Assembly (NCBI GenBank): GCA_002793215.1
Contig: PFPU01000006.1
Span: forward strand, 1 to 32,845
Reading direction: 5' to 3'
Source of the DNA: Flavobacteriales bacterium CG_4_10_14_0_2_um_filter_35_18
GTDB lineage: Bacteria; Bacteroidota; Bacteroidia; Flavobacteriales; Flavobacteriaceae
DNA length: 32,845 nucleotides
The translations under genes were made by a program, and so were the position numbers. Below the pieces are notes generated by a model. It did not search any database and was not told where the DNA came from. It was given only the letters and a program-made list of their open reading frames with translations. This document shows positions 1 to 7,924 of this stretch, in pieces (positions within the stretch are counted from its first letter, which is position 1; each line of letters starts with the position of its first letter).

Positions 1-1
1 C

Positions 2-1180
2 TACATAAATGCCAAACAATTATTGCATTCTGTATGTACAGAAAAGGGATTTTTAGCAAGCAAATCTGCTGTTTCAAATTACAAACGCATTTGGGCTAGA
101 GATGGCGTTATTTGTGGTCTTGCCGCTTTGCTCGACGGTGATAAAAAGCTGGTTAATACCTTTAAAAACACCTTAATTACCTTGTCGGATAACCAACACC
201 CTTTAGGAAATATTCCTTCTAATGTTTGGTTTGATAAGGAAAAAGTGCAGGTCAGTTTTGGCGGACTTTGCGGAAGGGTAGATACCATTTCGTGGTATGT
301 AATTGGCGTTTGCAATTATGTTTGGTTTACCAAAGATTTTGAATTTTTAAAAACCCAAATACCACCTATTAAAAAAGGACTTACCTTATTGGAAGCTTGG
401 GAATTTAACAACAAAAATCTGATTTATACACCTACTTCGGGCAATTGGGCCGATGAATATCCCATAGAAGGCTATACGTTATACGACAATTGTTTACGTC
501 TTTGGGCATTGCAATCTTATCAAAAGTTAAAGGCTTCTAAAAAAAGACACGCCAAAATTAAGGCCATAAAACAAAGTATCAGCATCAATTTTACCCACAC
601 TAAAACATGTGAAAAGCAGTACCATGCAAAGGCCTTAAATTTGGCGGAAATAAAACCTTATTGGCTGGCTTCTTTTTCGCCAAAAGCTTATAATACCCGA
701 TTTGATGCCTTTGGAAATGCGTTGGCTTTGCTGTTGAATATAGAAAATGAACCCCTTCAAAAAGCGCTTTTAAAGCATGCTAAAAGTTTGCAAAAAACAC
801 TAACCTTAGGTTTGCTTCCAGCTTTTTGGCCACCCATTTTGTCCGGTGAATGTGAATGGAAAAACCTCGAAACTAATAATGCCTATGAATTTAGAAACTT
901 CCCTTTCGAATTTCACAACGGCGGCACTTGGGCCATTGTAAATGGTTTTTTTGGTTTGGGATTGGTTCGGGCAAATAAAAAAGAACAAGCTACGCAATTT
1001 TTATTCAAAATTAATAAGCTTAACAAACAAAATAAAAATAATGAGCTAGAATGGGGCTTTTTTGAAAATTTTAATACGCAAACCGCCAAACCTATTGGGG
1101 TGAAAACTTGTGCTTGGAGTGCTGCTGCTACCATTTTATTGACAAAATACCTTGATGGAAAATTTCTTTTAATCGGTTAA
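2..1180 (+). CDS. Six-hairpin glycosidase, GH100/GH63-like (possible neutral invertase or amylo-1,6-glucosidase-like), 5' truncated
   Basis: The frame is open to the window edge, so the N-terminus is missing. A TTG at 23 would give 385 residues but is not a convincing start. Numbering from that TTG, the visible blocks are YKRIWARDG (20-28), GRVDTISWY (84-92), EFHNGGTW (296-303) and FFENFN with KPIGVKT (346-362). This arrangement resembles clan GH-G enzymes such as GH100 invertases: D87 would be the general acid and E348 the general base, and HNGGxW is a shared barrel motif. No signal peptide can be judged. The stop lies one base before the ATG of the fructokinase gene, which favours translational coupling and a sucrose-type substrate yielding fructose. 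A debranching-type amylo-1,6-glucosidase label is the main alternative. The fold is fairly sure; the substrate is inference. Confidence 0.7.
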   Translation, partial: YINAKQLLHSVCTEKGFLASKSAVSNYKRIWARDGVICGLAALLDGDKKLVNTFKNTLITLSDNQHPLGNIPSNVWFDKEKVQVSFGGLCGRVDTISWYVIGVCNYVWFTKDFEFLKTQIPPIKKGLTLLEAWEFNNKNLIYTPTSGNWADEYPIEGYTLYDNCLRLWALQSYQKLKASKKRHAKIKAIKQSISINFTHTKTCEKQYHAKALNLAEIKPYWLASFSPKAYNTRFDAFGNALALLLNIENEPLQKALLKHAKSLQKTLTLGLLPAFWPPILSGECEWKNLETNNAYEFRNFPFEFHNGGTWAIVNGFFGLGLVRANKKEQATQFLFKINKLNKQNKNNELEWGFFENFNTQTAKPIGVKTCAWSAAATILLTKYLDGKFLLIG

Positions 1181-1181
1181 A

Positions 1182-2111
1182 ATGAGCAAAAACAATAACG
1201 ACATAATTTGTGTAGGAGAAGCACTAATTGATTTTATTGGCGATGAGCTTGCAACAAACTTGACGCAAACAAAATCTTTCTCAAAATATGTGGGGGGTTC
1301 ACCTACTAATGTGGCGAAAAATATGGCACAGTTGGGTTTTAACAGCACTTTAATAGCAACTTTGGGCGCGGATAGTTTAGGAGATTTTATAACCCAACAG
1401 TTGAATGTGGCAAATTTAAACCTGCAATACTTGGCTTATAAAAAAGAACTTAAAACCAGCCTTATTTTGGTGGCACGCTCAATGGGTACGCCCGAATTTT
1501 TACCTTACCGTCAAGCGGATAAGTACATTGAACCCGACCAAATTCCGATAGCACTATTGAAGGATTCTAAAATTTTTCACACAACTTGTTTTGCATTGAG
1601 TAAAAACCCGGCGCAAAACACCATCTTACAAAAAGCGAAAGAAGCTTTTGAAAATGATTGTCAATTGAGTATCGATTTGAACTATGCACAAAAAATTTGG
1701 GAAGAAGTTGACGTATTACCTGTGTTAAAAACCTTTTGCCAATACCATCCAATGGTAAAACTTAGCAATGATGATGCCTTTAGAATTTTTCATCAAAATT
1801 TATCAAACCAACAAATTTTTGATTATTTCCATCAGCTTGGCGCAGCTATTATTTGCTTGACAAAGGGAAAAGAAGGTGCTTATTTATCGCAAAAAGAACA
1901 AAAAGTAATCTTTCAAGTGGCTCCAATCGTTGCCAATGTGGTAGATGTTACCGGAGCTGGTGATGCTTTTTGGTCGGGATTTTTGGCAGGCTATCTCAAA
2001 AAACAATCCCTAAAAGATAGTCTTAAAATGGCAAATAATTTGGTAGCAAAAAAAATTCAACATATTGGAGGGTTGCCTAAAACCCTAAAAATTGACGACC
2101 TGTTAGAGTAG
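1182..2111 (+). CDS. Carbohydrate kinase, PfkB family (probable fructokinase)
   Basis: This 309-residue protein has the ribokinase/PfkB signatures. An N-terminal GEALIDF block (12-18) is followed by the glycine-rich sugar-binding segment VGGSPTNVAKNMAQLG (37-52). The C-terminal DVTGAGDAF motif (255-263) carries the expected catalytic base D261. Length and the GEALID start are typical of bacterial fructokinases, which phosphorylate fructose to fructose 6-phosphate with ATP in the cytosol. The ATG follows the upstream hydrolase stop by one base, and the symporter gene begins 21 bases downstream, so the three form an operon. Because the preceding hydrolase looks invertase-like, fructose released from sucrose is a natural substrate. 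Another hexose or 2-keto-3-deoxygluconate cannot be excluded from sequence alone. Confidence 0.88.
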   Translation: MSKNNNDIICVGEALIDFIGDELATNLTQTKSFSKYVGGSPTNVAKNMAQLGFNSTLIATLGADSLGDFITQQLNVANLNLQYLAYKKELKTSLILVARSMGTPEFLPYRQADKYIEPDQIPIALLKDSKIFHTTCFALSKNPAQNTILQKAKEAFENDCQLSIDLNYAQKIWEEVDVLPVLKTFCQYHPMVKLSNDDAFRIFHQNLSNQQIFDYFHQLGAAIICLTKGKEGAYLSQKEQKVIFQVAPIVANVVDVTGAGDAFWSGFLAGYLKKQSLKDSLKMANNLVAKKIQHIGGLPKTLKIDDLLE

Positions 2112-2132
2112 GCTTTTAAATTAATTATATTT

Positions 2133-3719
2133 ATGGATATTTTATCATTTGTAGGTTTTACAGCCTTAGTAGGGATTATTGCATGGCTGGCTACCCGAAA
2201 AACAAACGAAAACACTTCGGATGGTTATTTTTTAGGTGGGCGCAGTTTAACCGCACCCGTTATTGCAGGTTCCTTATTATTGACCAATTTATCAACTGAG
2301 CAAATTGTTGGACTCAATGGCCAAGCGTTTAGCGAAGGTATTTTGGTTATGGCTTGGGAAACCTTTGCGGCGGTTGCCATTGTTATTACGGCGTTATTTT
2401 TATTGCCACGTTACTTAAAAGGTGGCTTAACAACCGTGCCACAATTTTTAGAAAATCGATATAGTAAAACAACCAGATCAATTGCTTCGGTTTTGTTTTT
2501 GTCGGGTTATGCGGTCATTTTTTTACCCATTGTTTTATATTCGGGTGCTTTGGCAATTAACACGATGTTTGACATTCCAAATAAATTTGGTGTTTCGGAT
2601 GGTACTGCTTTATGGATTACGGTTTGGGGTATTGGAATTGTTGGTTCAATTTACGCAATTTTTGGCGGATTAAAAGCCGTGGCTGTTTCCGATTCTATCA
2701 ATGCCATAGGCTTATTTACAGGAGGTTTATTGATTCCGATTTTTGGCTTAATGGCGGTTGGCGATGGTAATGTTATCTCCGGAATCACCACATTAATGGC
2801 AGCTGCTCCCGAAAAATTTAGTATTGTTGGCAGTCGAACTTCTTCTATTCCAATCTCCACAATTTTTACGGGAATGATGCTCGTTCAAATATTTTATTGG
2901 GGCACAAACCAAGCTATTATTCAACGAGCACTTGGTGCAAAAAATTTAAAGGAAGGTCAAAAAGGCATGATGCTAGCGGCTTTTATTAAAATTTTAGGAC
3001 CAATTTTAGTTGTTTTGCCGGGCATCATCGCCTATTATATGTTTAAAGGACAATTGTCAAATCCTGATCAAGCCTATCCAATGTTGGTTAGCAAAGTATT
3101 GCCTACCGCTTTTATTGGTTTTTTTGCAGCGGTTTTATTTGGCGCTATTTTGAGTTCATTTAATTCGGCTTTAAACAGCTCGGTTACTTTGTTTTGTGTT
3201 GATATTTATAAATTGCATATCAACAAAAAAGCATCTGAAAAAATTGTTGTTAAAAACGGAAAATTATTTGGAATAGTTTTAGCCATCATTTCAATGTTAA
3301 TTGCACCGCTCATTGCCAATGCACCTCAAGGTTTATTTGGTTATTTACAGGAGCTAAATGGCGCTTATAGCATCCCAATTTTAACCATAATTGTCATAGG
3401 TTATCTTACCAAGCGCGTGCCTGCAATTGCCGCCAACATTGCAATCATTTCAGGCTCGCTATTGTATATTATCAGCCAATACCTGTTAAAACCTTTTGTA
3501 TTTGGACCTGAAAATTACCCTCATTTTTTACATGTTATGGCCATATTATTTGTAATCAATATTGCCATTATGCTCATTATTGGAAAATATTTTCCACGAG
3601 CAGAAGCCTTTGAACAAAAATATACAAACGAAGTTGATATTACCCCTTGGAAACACGTTAAACTAGCAGGGATAATGATTCTAGTTTTGGTAGTAGGTAT
3701 CTATTATTATTTTTCTTAA
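2133..3719 (+). CDS. Sodium/sugar symporter, SLC5 (SSS) family
   Basis: This 528-residue inner-membrane protein has about 14 hydrophobic segments. It resembles the Vibrio sodium/galactose transporter type. The unwound first core helix is seen as TNLSTEQIVGLNGQAF (51-66). The segment FYWGTNQAIIQRALGAK (254-270) corresponds to the YWGxNQxIIQR block of that family. The sodium-site helix reads GAILSSFNSALNSSV (337-351), with the paired serines expected for the Na2 site. It would import a mono- or disaccharide using the sodium gradient. It is the third gene of the hydrolase-kinase-symporter operon and converges on the GH65 gene with only 18 bases between the stops. The family is certain; the transported sugar (sucrose, fructose or glucose) is inferred only from its neighbours. 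Confidence 0.9.
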   Translation: MDILSFVGFTALVGIIAWLATRKTNENTSDGYFLGGRSLTAPVIAGSLLLTNLSTEQIVGLNGQAFSEGILVMAWETFAAVAIVITALFLLPRYLKGGLTTVPQFLENRYSKTTRSIASVLFLSGYAVIFLPIVLYSGALAINTMFDIPNKFGVSDGTALWITVWGIGIVGSIYAIFGGLKAVAVSDSINAIGLFTGGLLIPIFGLMAVGDGNVISGITTLMAAAPEKFSIVGSRTSSIPISTIFTGMMLVQIFYWGTNQAIIQRALGAKNLKEGQKGMMLAAFIKILGPILVVLPGIIAYYMFKGQLSNPDQAYPMLVSKVLPTAFIGFFAAVLFGAILSSFNSALNSSVTLFCVDIYKLHINKKASEKIVVKNGKLFGIVLAIISMLIAPLIANAPQGLFGYLQELNGAYSIPILTIIVIGYLTKRVPAIAANIAIISGSLLYIISQYLLKPFVFGPENYPHFLHVMAILFVINIAIMLIIGKYFPRAEAFEQKYTNEVDITPWKHVKLAGIMILVLVVGIYYYFS

Positions 3720-3737
3720 GTAAGCTTAAAAGATTGA

Positions 3738-5756
3738 TTATTTAATAACATACGTCTTTTTTTCGGGACCGATTCCCTTTAAAGTTAAGGAGGTCCATCG
3801 TTTAGGAATTACAGGATTGGTTTGTATAATACCGCTTTCGCTGATGTTTAATCCGCCAAAGCCAAATAAAATTGTTTGCAATAAGCCTCCCGCACCCGTA
3901 GCAAAATAAGGATTGTTGCTTGTAGCCGATTCAGATAAAGCTCCAAAAGGCGCACGTTTATTAGGCTGATAAGAGCTTTTGAATAATTGATATGCTTTTT
4001 CAGGATCTCCTAAACGCGCATATAAAATGGATAAAATAGAATGTGCCATGGCGGGTCCTTCTTTAGAAAAACGCGGTTCATAATAATTCAAATCTTTAAT
4101 AATTTGATTTTTATCGGTGATAATTTGTAAAGGAAAGGCCAGCAAATTTGCATCGGCTTGCTTGATGATTTCACCGGCATAAGTGCGATTTTCTCGGGTT
4201 ACACCATCTTTAAATTTATGGATAACAATGCCGTGGGCAACTTTTTGCCAATCTGTATTTTGGGGATAGCCTAATAATTCTGCGGCTTTTGAGGCGTCTT
4301 GAAGTGCGGTAATTGCCGAGCCATTTGTAAACGCATTGTCGTCAATATTTTGAGCGAATTCGTTTGCACCAACCACATTGTTAATGCTAAAGGAACCATC
4401 GGCATTTTGTGAGGTGCGACTTACCCAAAAGTCGGCAACTTCTTTTAACATTGGATAACCTATTTTTTTCAACCAATCTTTATCTTGAGTAACTTTATAA
4501 TAGTTGTAAAAGGCGATGCTGACATCGGCAGTAATGTGTTGTTCAAAAGTTCCGGTAAGCGCCCAAACGGGAGTTGCTTCTTCGCCCGTATCATCCGATT
4601 CCCACGGAAACATAGCCCCTTTGTAACCAAAATTTCGCGCTTTTTCAAGCGCTTTTGGCAAACGGTTATATCGATAATTTAAAAGCGATTTAGCAATTGG
4701 CTGATTAAAAAGTAAGAGAGGGGGATACATCCAAAGTTCGGTATCCCAAAAAACATGACCATTATAACCTTGAGAAGACAATCCCATGGGAGAAATACTC
4801 AAATCTGAATCTGCTCTAGAAAAGGCATATAAATGATAAAGCGCTAAACGCACATCTAACTGTGATTCTAAATCGCCTTCAATAACAATATCGCCTTGCC
4901 ATAAATTATCCCAAGCTTTTTTATGCTGGTCAATAAGTACTTGCCAGTTACTTCGCTCTGCTAAAATAAGCATCCGCGCCGATTCATTATCGGGATAAAC
5001 AAAATCTTGGGTGGTACATTCGGCTCCAAACCAAGCAAATTGATAAGTGGTATTCGCTTTTAATGCCGTATTAAAGCGCAAACTTTGATGATGGTTGTCA
5101 ATAATTTGGTGACTTACGGGCGGTTGGTTTCCAATGAATAAAAAGTTTGCCGAGGCAGCAACTTCATGGCGGCCTAGGCGACTTTTAGCGGTAGTTTGCA
5201 TCACCGGCATTTGTATTTCGGCATCACGCAAAACGTCATAAGTTTGTTTAACAGCTTGATATTCATCTGGCGTAGCTATCAAACCCGTGGCGGTAATGTT
5301 AATTGGTTTGAATGCTTTAACCGTAACGGTTGTCATTCCCGTAAAGGCAAGTTGCCTTAAGGCGTAAATGGTATAACTTATTTTGGCTTTGTTTTGATAG
5401 TCAAATGAGGTGGTAAAAGAAGCTTCTTTCATATTTAAGGTTTGTTGCCAATTGGTAACATTGCTTATATTGAGTTTTTTGCCATCAATTTCTAAATTTA
5501 AATTGCCAAAATTAATACCTTCAATTATGCGACTCACGCCACCCGGCTTTTCGCGATCAAAAACATTGTTTAGCAAAATTGATTTTATCTGAAATAACGA
5601 ATCCGACGGCAACAATCCAATGCGACCGTTAGCTAAAGTGATTCCCACATAAGGCTGGTGCGTTTTGGTGGAGAGTTCCCAACCTAAATTTGGTTGGTTT
5701 TGAGCATACGTATTGAAGGAAATTAATACAAGTACTGAAAGGATAAAAGTCTTCAT
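3738..5756 (-). CDS. Exported GH65 alpha-glucosidase (kojibiose-hydrolase-like)
   Basis: This 672-residue protein begins with a signal peptide (1-18, cleavage after TYA), so it acts in the periplasm or outside the cell. A beta-sandwich N-terminal domain (about 20-260) is followed by an (alpha/alpha)6 barrel. Barrel motifs are GHVFWDTELWMYP (333-345), MFPWESDDTGEE (382-393) and GANEFAQNIDDNAFTN (463-478). E466 is the predicted general acid. A second glutamate, E609 in FGALSES, lies 143 residues later, where GH65 hydrolases place the general base; GH65 phosphorylases lack it. The spacing fits, as I recall it, the characterised alpha-1,2-glucosidase (kojibiose hydrolase) of Flavobacterium johnsoniae. 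It lies between the symporter operon and the divergent LacI-type gene. Trehalose or another alpha-glucoside remains possible. Confidence 0.85.
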   Translation of the reverse strand: MKTFILSVLVLISFNTYAQNQPNLGWELSTKTHQPYVGITLANGRIGLLPSDSLFQIKSILLNNVFDREKPGGVSRIIEGINFGNLNLEIDGKKLNISNVTNWQQTLNMKEASFTTSFDYQNKAKISYTIYALRQLAFTGMTTVTVKAFKPINITATGLIATPDEYQAVKQTYDVLRDAEIQMPVMQTTAKSRLGRHEVAASANFLFIGNQPPVSHQIIDNHHQSLRFNTALKANTTYQFAWFGAECTTQDFVYPDNESARMLILAERSNWQVLIDQHKKAWDNLWQGDIVIEGDLESQLDVRLALYHLYAFSRADSDLSISPMGLSSQGYNGHVFWDTELWMYPPLLLFNQPIAKSLLNYRYNRLPKALEKARNFGYKGAMFPWESDDTGEEATPVWALTGTFEQHITADVSIAFYNYYKVTQDKDWLKKIGYPMLKEVADFWVSRTSQNADGSFSINNVVGANEFAQNIDDNAFTNGSAITALQDASKAAELLGYPQNTDWQKVAHGIVIHKFKDGVTRENRTYAGEIIKQADANLLAFPLQIITDKNQIIKDLNYYEPRFSKEGPAMAHSILSILYARLGDPEKAYQLFKSSYQPNKRAPFGALSESATSNNPYFATGAGGLLQTILFGFGGLNISESGIIQTNPVIPKRWTSLTLKGIGPEKKTYVIK

Positions 5757-6023
5757 AATGGGATGTTTTAAGTATAATGAATCTTCTCAATTTATAATAT
5801 TTGTAAAATTAAGTTTTTAATGCTATCAAATTTTGAAATTTTAATAGGGTCTATTTTTAATTAAAATAATTGCGCAAAAATAGGCTTTTAAAAATGTTTA
5901 ATATATTGTATATAAACAGTATAAATAATTAACGAAACTTTTAGTTTTTTGATACAAAATTATCGGTTATATTTACCCTAGTTAAAATAAAATTTACCAT
6001 TTTTTTTAAAATCCAATTCAATT
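5757..6023. promoter_or_regulatory. Divergent promoter region between GH65 gene and LacI-type regulator
   Basis: This 267-base, strongly AT-rich gap separates the GH65 gene (-) from the regulator (+). It must hold both promoters. On + a TTTG (5948-5951) followed by TATATTTA (5968-5975) weakly resembles the Bacteroidota -33/-7 pair, with a spacer of 16 bases that is rather short. On - the sequence complementary to 5955-5962 reads TAATTTTG, a full TAnnTTTG match, but without a clear -33 partner. An inverted repeat at 5895-5918 is a candidate operator and is listed separately. No open reading frame is convincing here. Confidence 0.4.
5895..5918. promoter_or_regulatory. Inverted repeat TGTTTA-N12-TAAACA, candidate operator
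   Basis: Six-base arms TGTTTA (5895-5900) and TAAACA (5913-5918) are perfectly complementary and flank a 12-base AT-only stretch broken by one G. It lies about midway between the divergent GH65 and LacI-type genes, where autoregulation and target control would both be possible. It lacks the central CG typical of many LacI-family operators, and short arms arise by chance in such AT-rich DNA, so this is a weak call. Confidence 0.28.
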
Positions 6024-7043
6024 ATGGAAAAAGTTACAATCAACGATCTATCAAAAATGTTAAAAGTGTCAAAAAGCACCATTTCAAAAGCGCTTAAAGG
6101 CTATTCAGACGTTAGTGAGAAGACGCGAAAAAGAATTGTAAAGCTTGCCAAAAAGTTAAATTACACGCCAAATTCAATTGCTTCGAGTCTTAAAACGCAC
6201 CAAACAAAAACCCTTGGTGTTATCATTCCAACTATTGTACACCATTTTTTTTCAAAGGTAATTGACGGAATGATTTGCGAAGCCGAAAAGCACGGTTTTT
6301 TAATTATTTTATTGCAATCGGATGAGCGTTTTGATTTAGAAGTCAAGCAAATAAACCTGCTAATTCAAAAACAAGTAGATGGCATTTTAATTTCGGTTTC
6401 AAATCAAACCAGTGCGGTGGTGCACTTGCAAAATGCGATTGACAAAGGCATCCCAGTGGTGATGTTTGATAAGGTTTTAAAGAATTTTAATTGTTCTAAA
6501 ATTATAATTGATGATAAATTAGCCGCTTTTGAAGCTGTTGATTATCTGCTAAATAAAGGATATAAACGCATTGCGCATTTTGGAGGCATGCTAACGCCGC
6601 AAAATTCTATCGACCGTTTGCTTGGCTATAAAAATGCTTTAAAAGCACATGGTATTGAATACGACCAGCGTTTGGTTTATGTCAATCCAAATAATGACGA
6701 CTTTAATGATGGGTTTTATAATGCAAAAAAAATGCTCGAAGAACATCGCGATATTGACGCTATTTTTGCCATAACCGATTCTATTGCCATTGGTGTGCTA
6801 AAGTATTTTGAAGATAAAAATATAAAAGTTCCAGAGCAAATTGCCGTTTTTGGTTTTAGCAATTGGTTTATGTCTTCGGTCATAACACCTTCGTTATCAA
6901 CTGTAAATCAACCTAATTTTGAAATGGGAAGCATTGCTGTTAATGTGTTATTAGACGAAATACACTGCAAAGAGAAAAATGAAGCCTTTGCGTTTAAAAA
7001 AATTGTGTTGCCTACCAGTTTGATTATTAGAAAGTCAACTTAA
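6024..7043 (+). CDS. LacI/GalR-family transcriptional regulator
   Basis: This 339-residue protein has the standard LacI architecture. The N-terminal helix-turn-helix (residues 4-26, TINDLSKMLKVSKSTISKAL) is followed by the hinge region with NYTPNSIASSL. A periplasmic-binding-protein-like effector domain then begins at LGVIIP and ends with ITPSLSTVNQP and an LPTSLIIRKS-type tail. It would bind DNA as a dimer and respond to a sugar or sugar phosphate. Its position divergent from the GH65 gene and beside the kinase/symporter operon makes it the likely local regulator; the ligand is unknown. The recognition helix sequence (KSTISKALKG) differs from the usual VSTVSRVLNG, so an operator different from the classic consensus would not be surprising. 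Its stop is only 6 bases from that of the convergent downstream gene. Confidence 0.9.
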   Translation: MEKVTINDLSKMLKVSKSTISKALKGYSDVSEKTRKRIVKLAKKLNYTPNSIASSLKTHQTKTLGVIIPTIVHHFFSKVIDGMICEAEKHGFLIILLQSDERFDLEVKQINLLIQKQVDGILISVSNQTSAVVHLQNAIDKGIPVVMFDKVLKNFNCSKIIIDDKLAAFEAVDYLLNKGYKRIAHFGGMLTPQNSIDRLLGYKNALKAHGIEYDQRLVYVNPNNDDFNDGFYNAKKMLEEHRDIDAIFAITDSIAIGVLKYFEDKNIKVPEQIAVFGFSNWFMSSVITPSLSTVNQPNFEMGSIAVNVLLDEIHCKEKNEAFAFKKIVLPTSLIIRKST

Positions 7044-7049
7044 ACAGTT

Positions 7050-7847
7050 TCAAGTAATGAGCAAGCTAACAACATAACCTTCAGCGCCTCGCACATTAAA
7101 CACGGTGCCATCTTCAAAAATTAAATACTGACCTTTAATGCCCTTCAACAGACCTGAAAAATTGGGCGTATTATCAAGATTTAGGCTTTTAACTTTAGCG
7201 GGATATTGGCTTACGGGAAATTCTATATTAATTTCCTTAAGGTTATTAGCCAGAAAATAAGGCTTCACTTCCTCAGGAATAAAAACCGATAAGCGCTCTT
7301 TTTCGGCAACTAAATTTACATCAACAATGTTGTTAGTTAGCATTTTACGCCAATTTGTTTTATCGGAAACATGATTTTTTAAGGCTACTTCGGCAATGCC
7401 TGCCAAATAGCGGTTTGGCGTTTCAACCATGCTAATGGCTTCGTGTGCGCCTTGGTCTATCCAGCGGGTTGGAATTTGTGATTTTCGGGTAACGCCTACT
7501 TTTAGGTCACTTGAATTGGCTAAATATACAATATGGGGCTTTAATTGAACCTCCTTTTCGTATGCTATATCGCGGTCTTCACGGTCTAAATGTGCGGTAC
7601 TTAATTCGGGATTCATCACCCAATCTCCTGTTTGGGGCATCTTATAAAAACAATCATAACAATAGCCTTGGCGGAATATTTTTTTATCCTCGCCACAATT
7701 TAAACACTGGTATTTTATAAATTTTAAGGTTATAGTTTTTTCTAGTAACTGATTTAAATTGACAAAATTAGCATCGAAATCAAGATAGTATTGAATGGGA
7801 CTTTCAAAAGCCGATTTCATTTTTTTTAAAACACCTTGGTATTGCAT
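7050..7847 (-). CDS. DUF2797 family protein with zinc ribbon
   Basis: This 265-residue protein matches the DUF2797 family. Two cysteine pairs, CLNC (C48, C51) and CYDC (C63, C66), form an apparent zinc ribbon. They are followed by a conserved block VYLANSSDLKVGVTRKSQIP (107-126) and then the R-W-I-D-Q-G-A segment. This block resembles the core of GIY-YIG/T5orf172-type domains (Y-x-KVGxT-x-R-x-QGA), but that relation is my inference and the nuclease residues are not all evident. No signal peptide or membrane segment is seen, so it is cytosolic. It is convergent with the LacI-type gene and divergent from the GH3-type gene, without functional hints from either. The molecular role of the family is unknown to me. 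Confidence 0.8.
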   Translation of the reverse strand: MQYQGVLKKMKSAFESPIQYYLDFDANFVNLNQLLEKTITLKFIKYQCLNCGEDKKIFRQGYCYDCFYKMPQTGDWVMNPELSTAHLDREDRDIAYEKEVQLKPHIVYLANSSDLKVGVTRKSQIPTRWIDQGAHEAISMVETPNRYLAGIAEVALKNHVSDKTNWRKMLTNNIVDVNLVAEKERLSVFIPEEVKPYFLANNLKEINIEFPVSQYPAKVKSLNLDNTPNFSGLLKGIKGQYLIFEDGTVFNVRGAEGYVVSLLIT

Positions 7848-7924
7848 TGTTTATTTTTTTACATTTAATCGCTATAAAGATACATATTTGATTCTATTAT
7901 TAACCAAACTAATCAACCAGAACG

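Noticed and set aside
1-7043. Classical polysaccharide utilisation locus with SusC/SusD
   Set aside because: No TonB-dependent receptor or SusD-like lipoprotein gene is in the window; only a symporter-type sugar locus can be supported.
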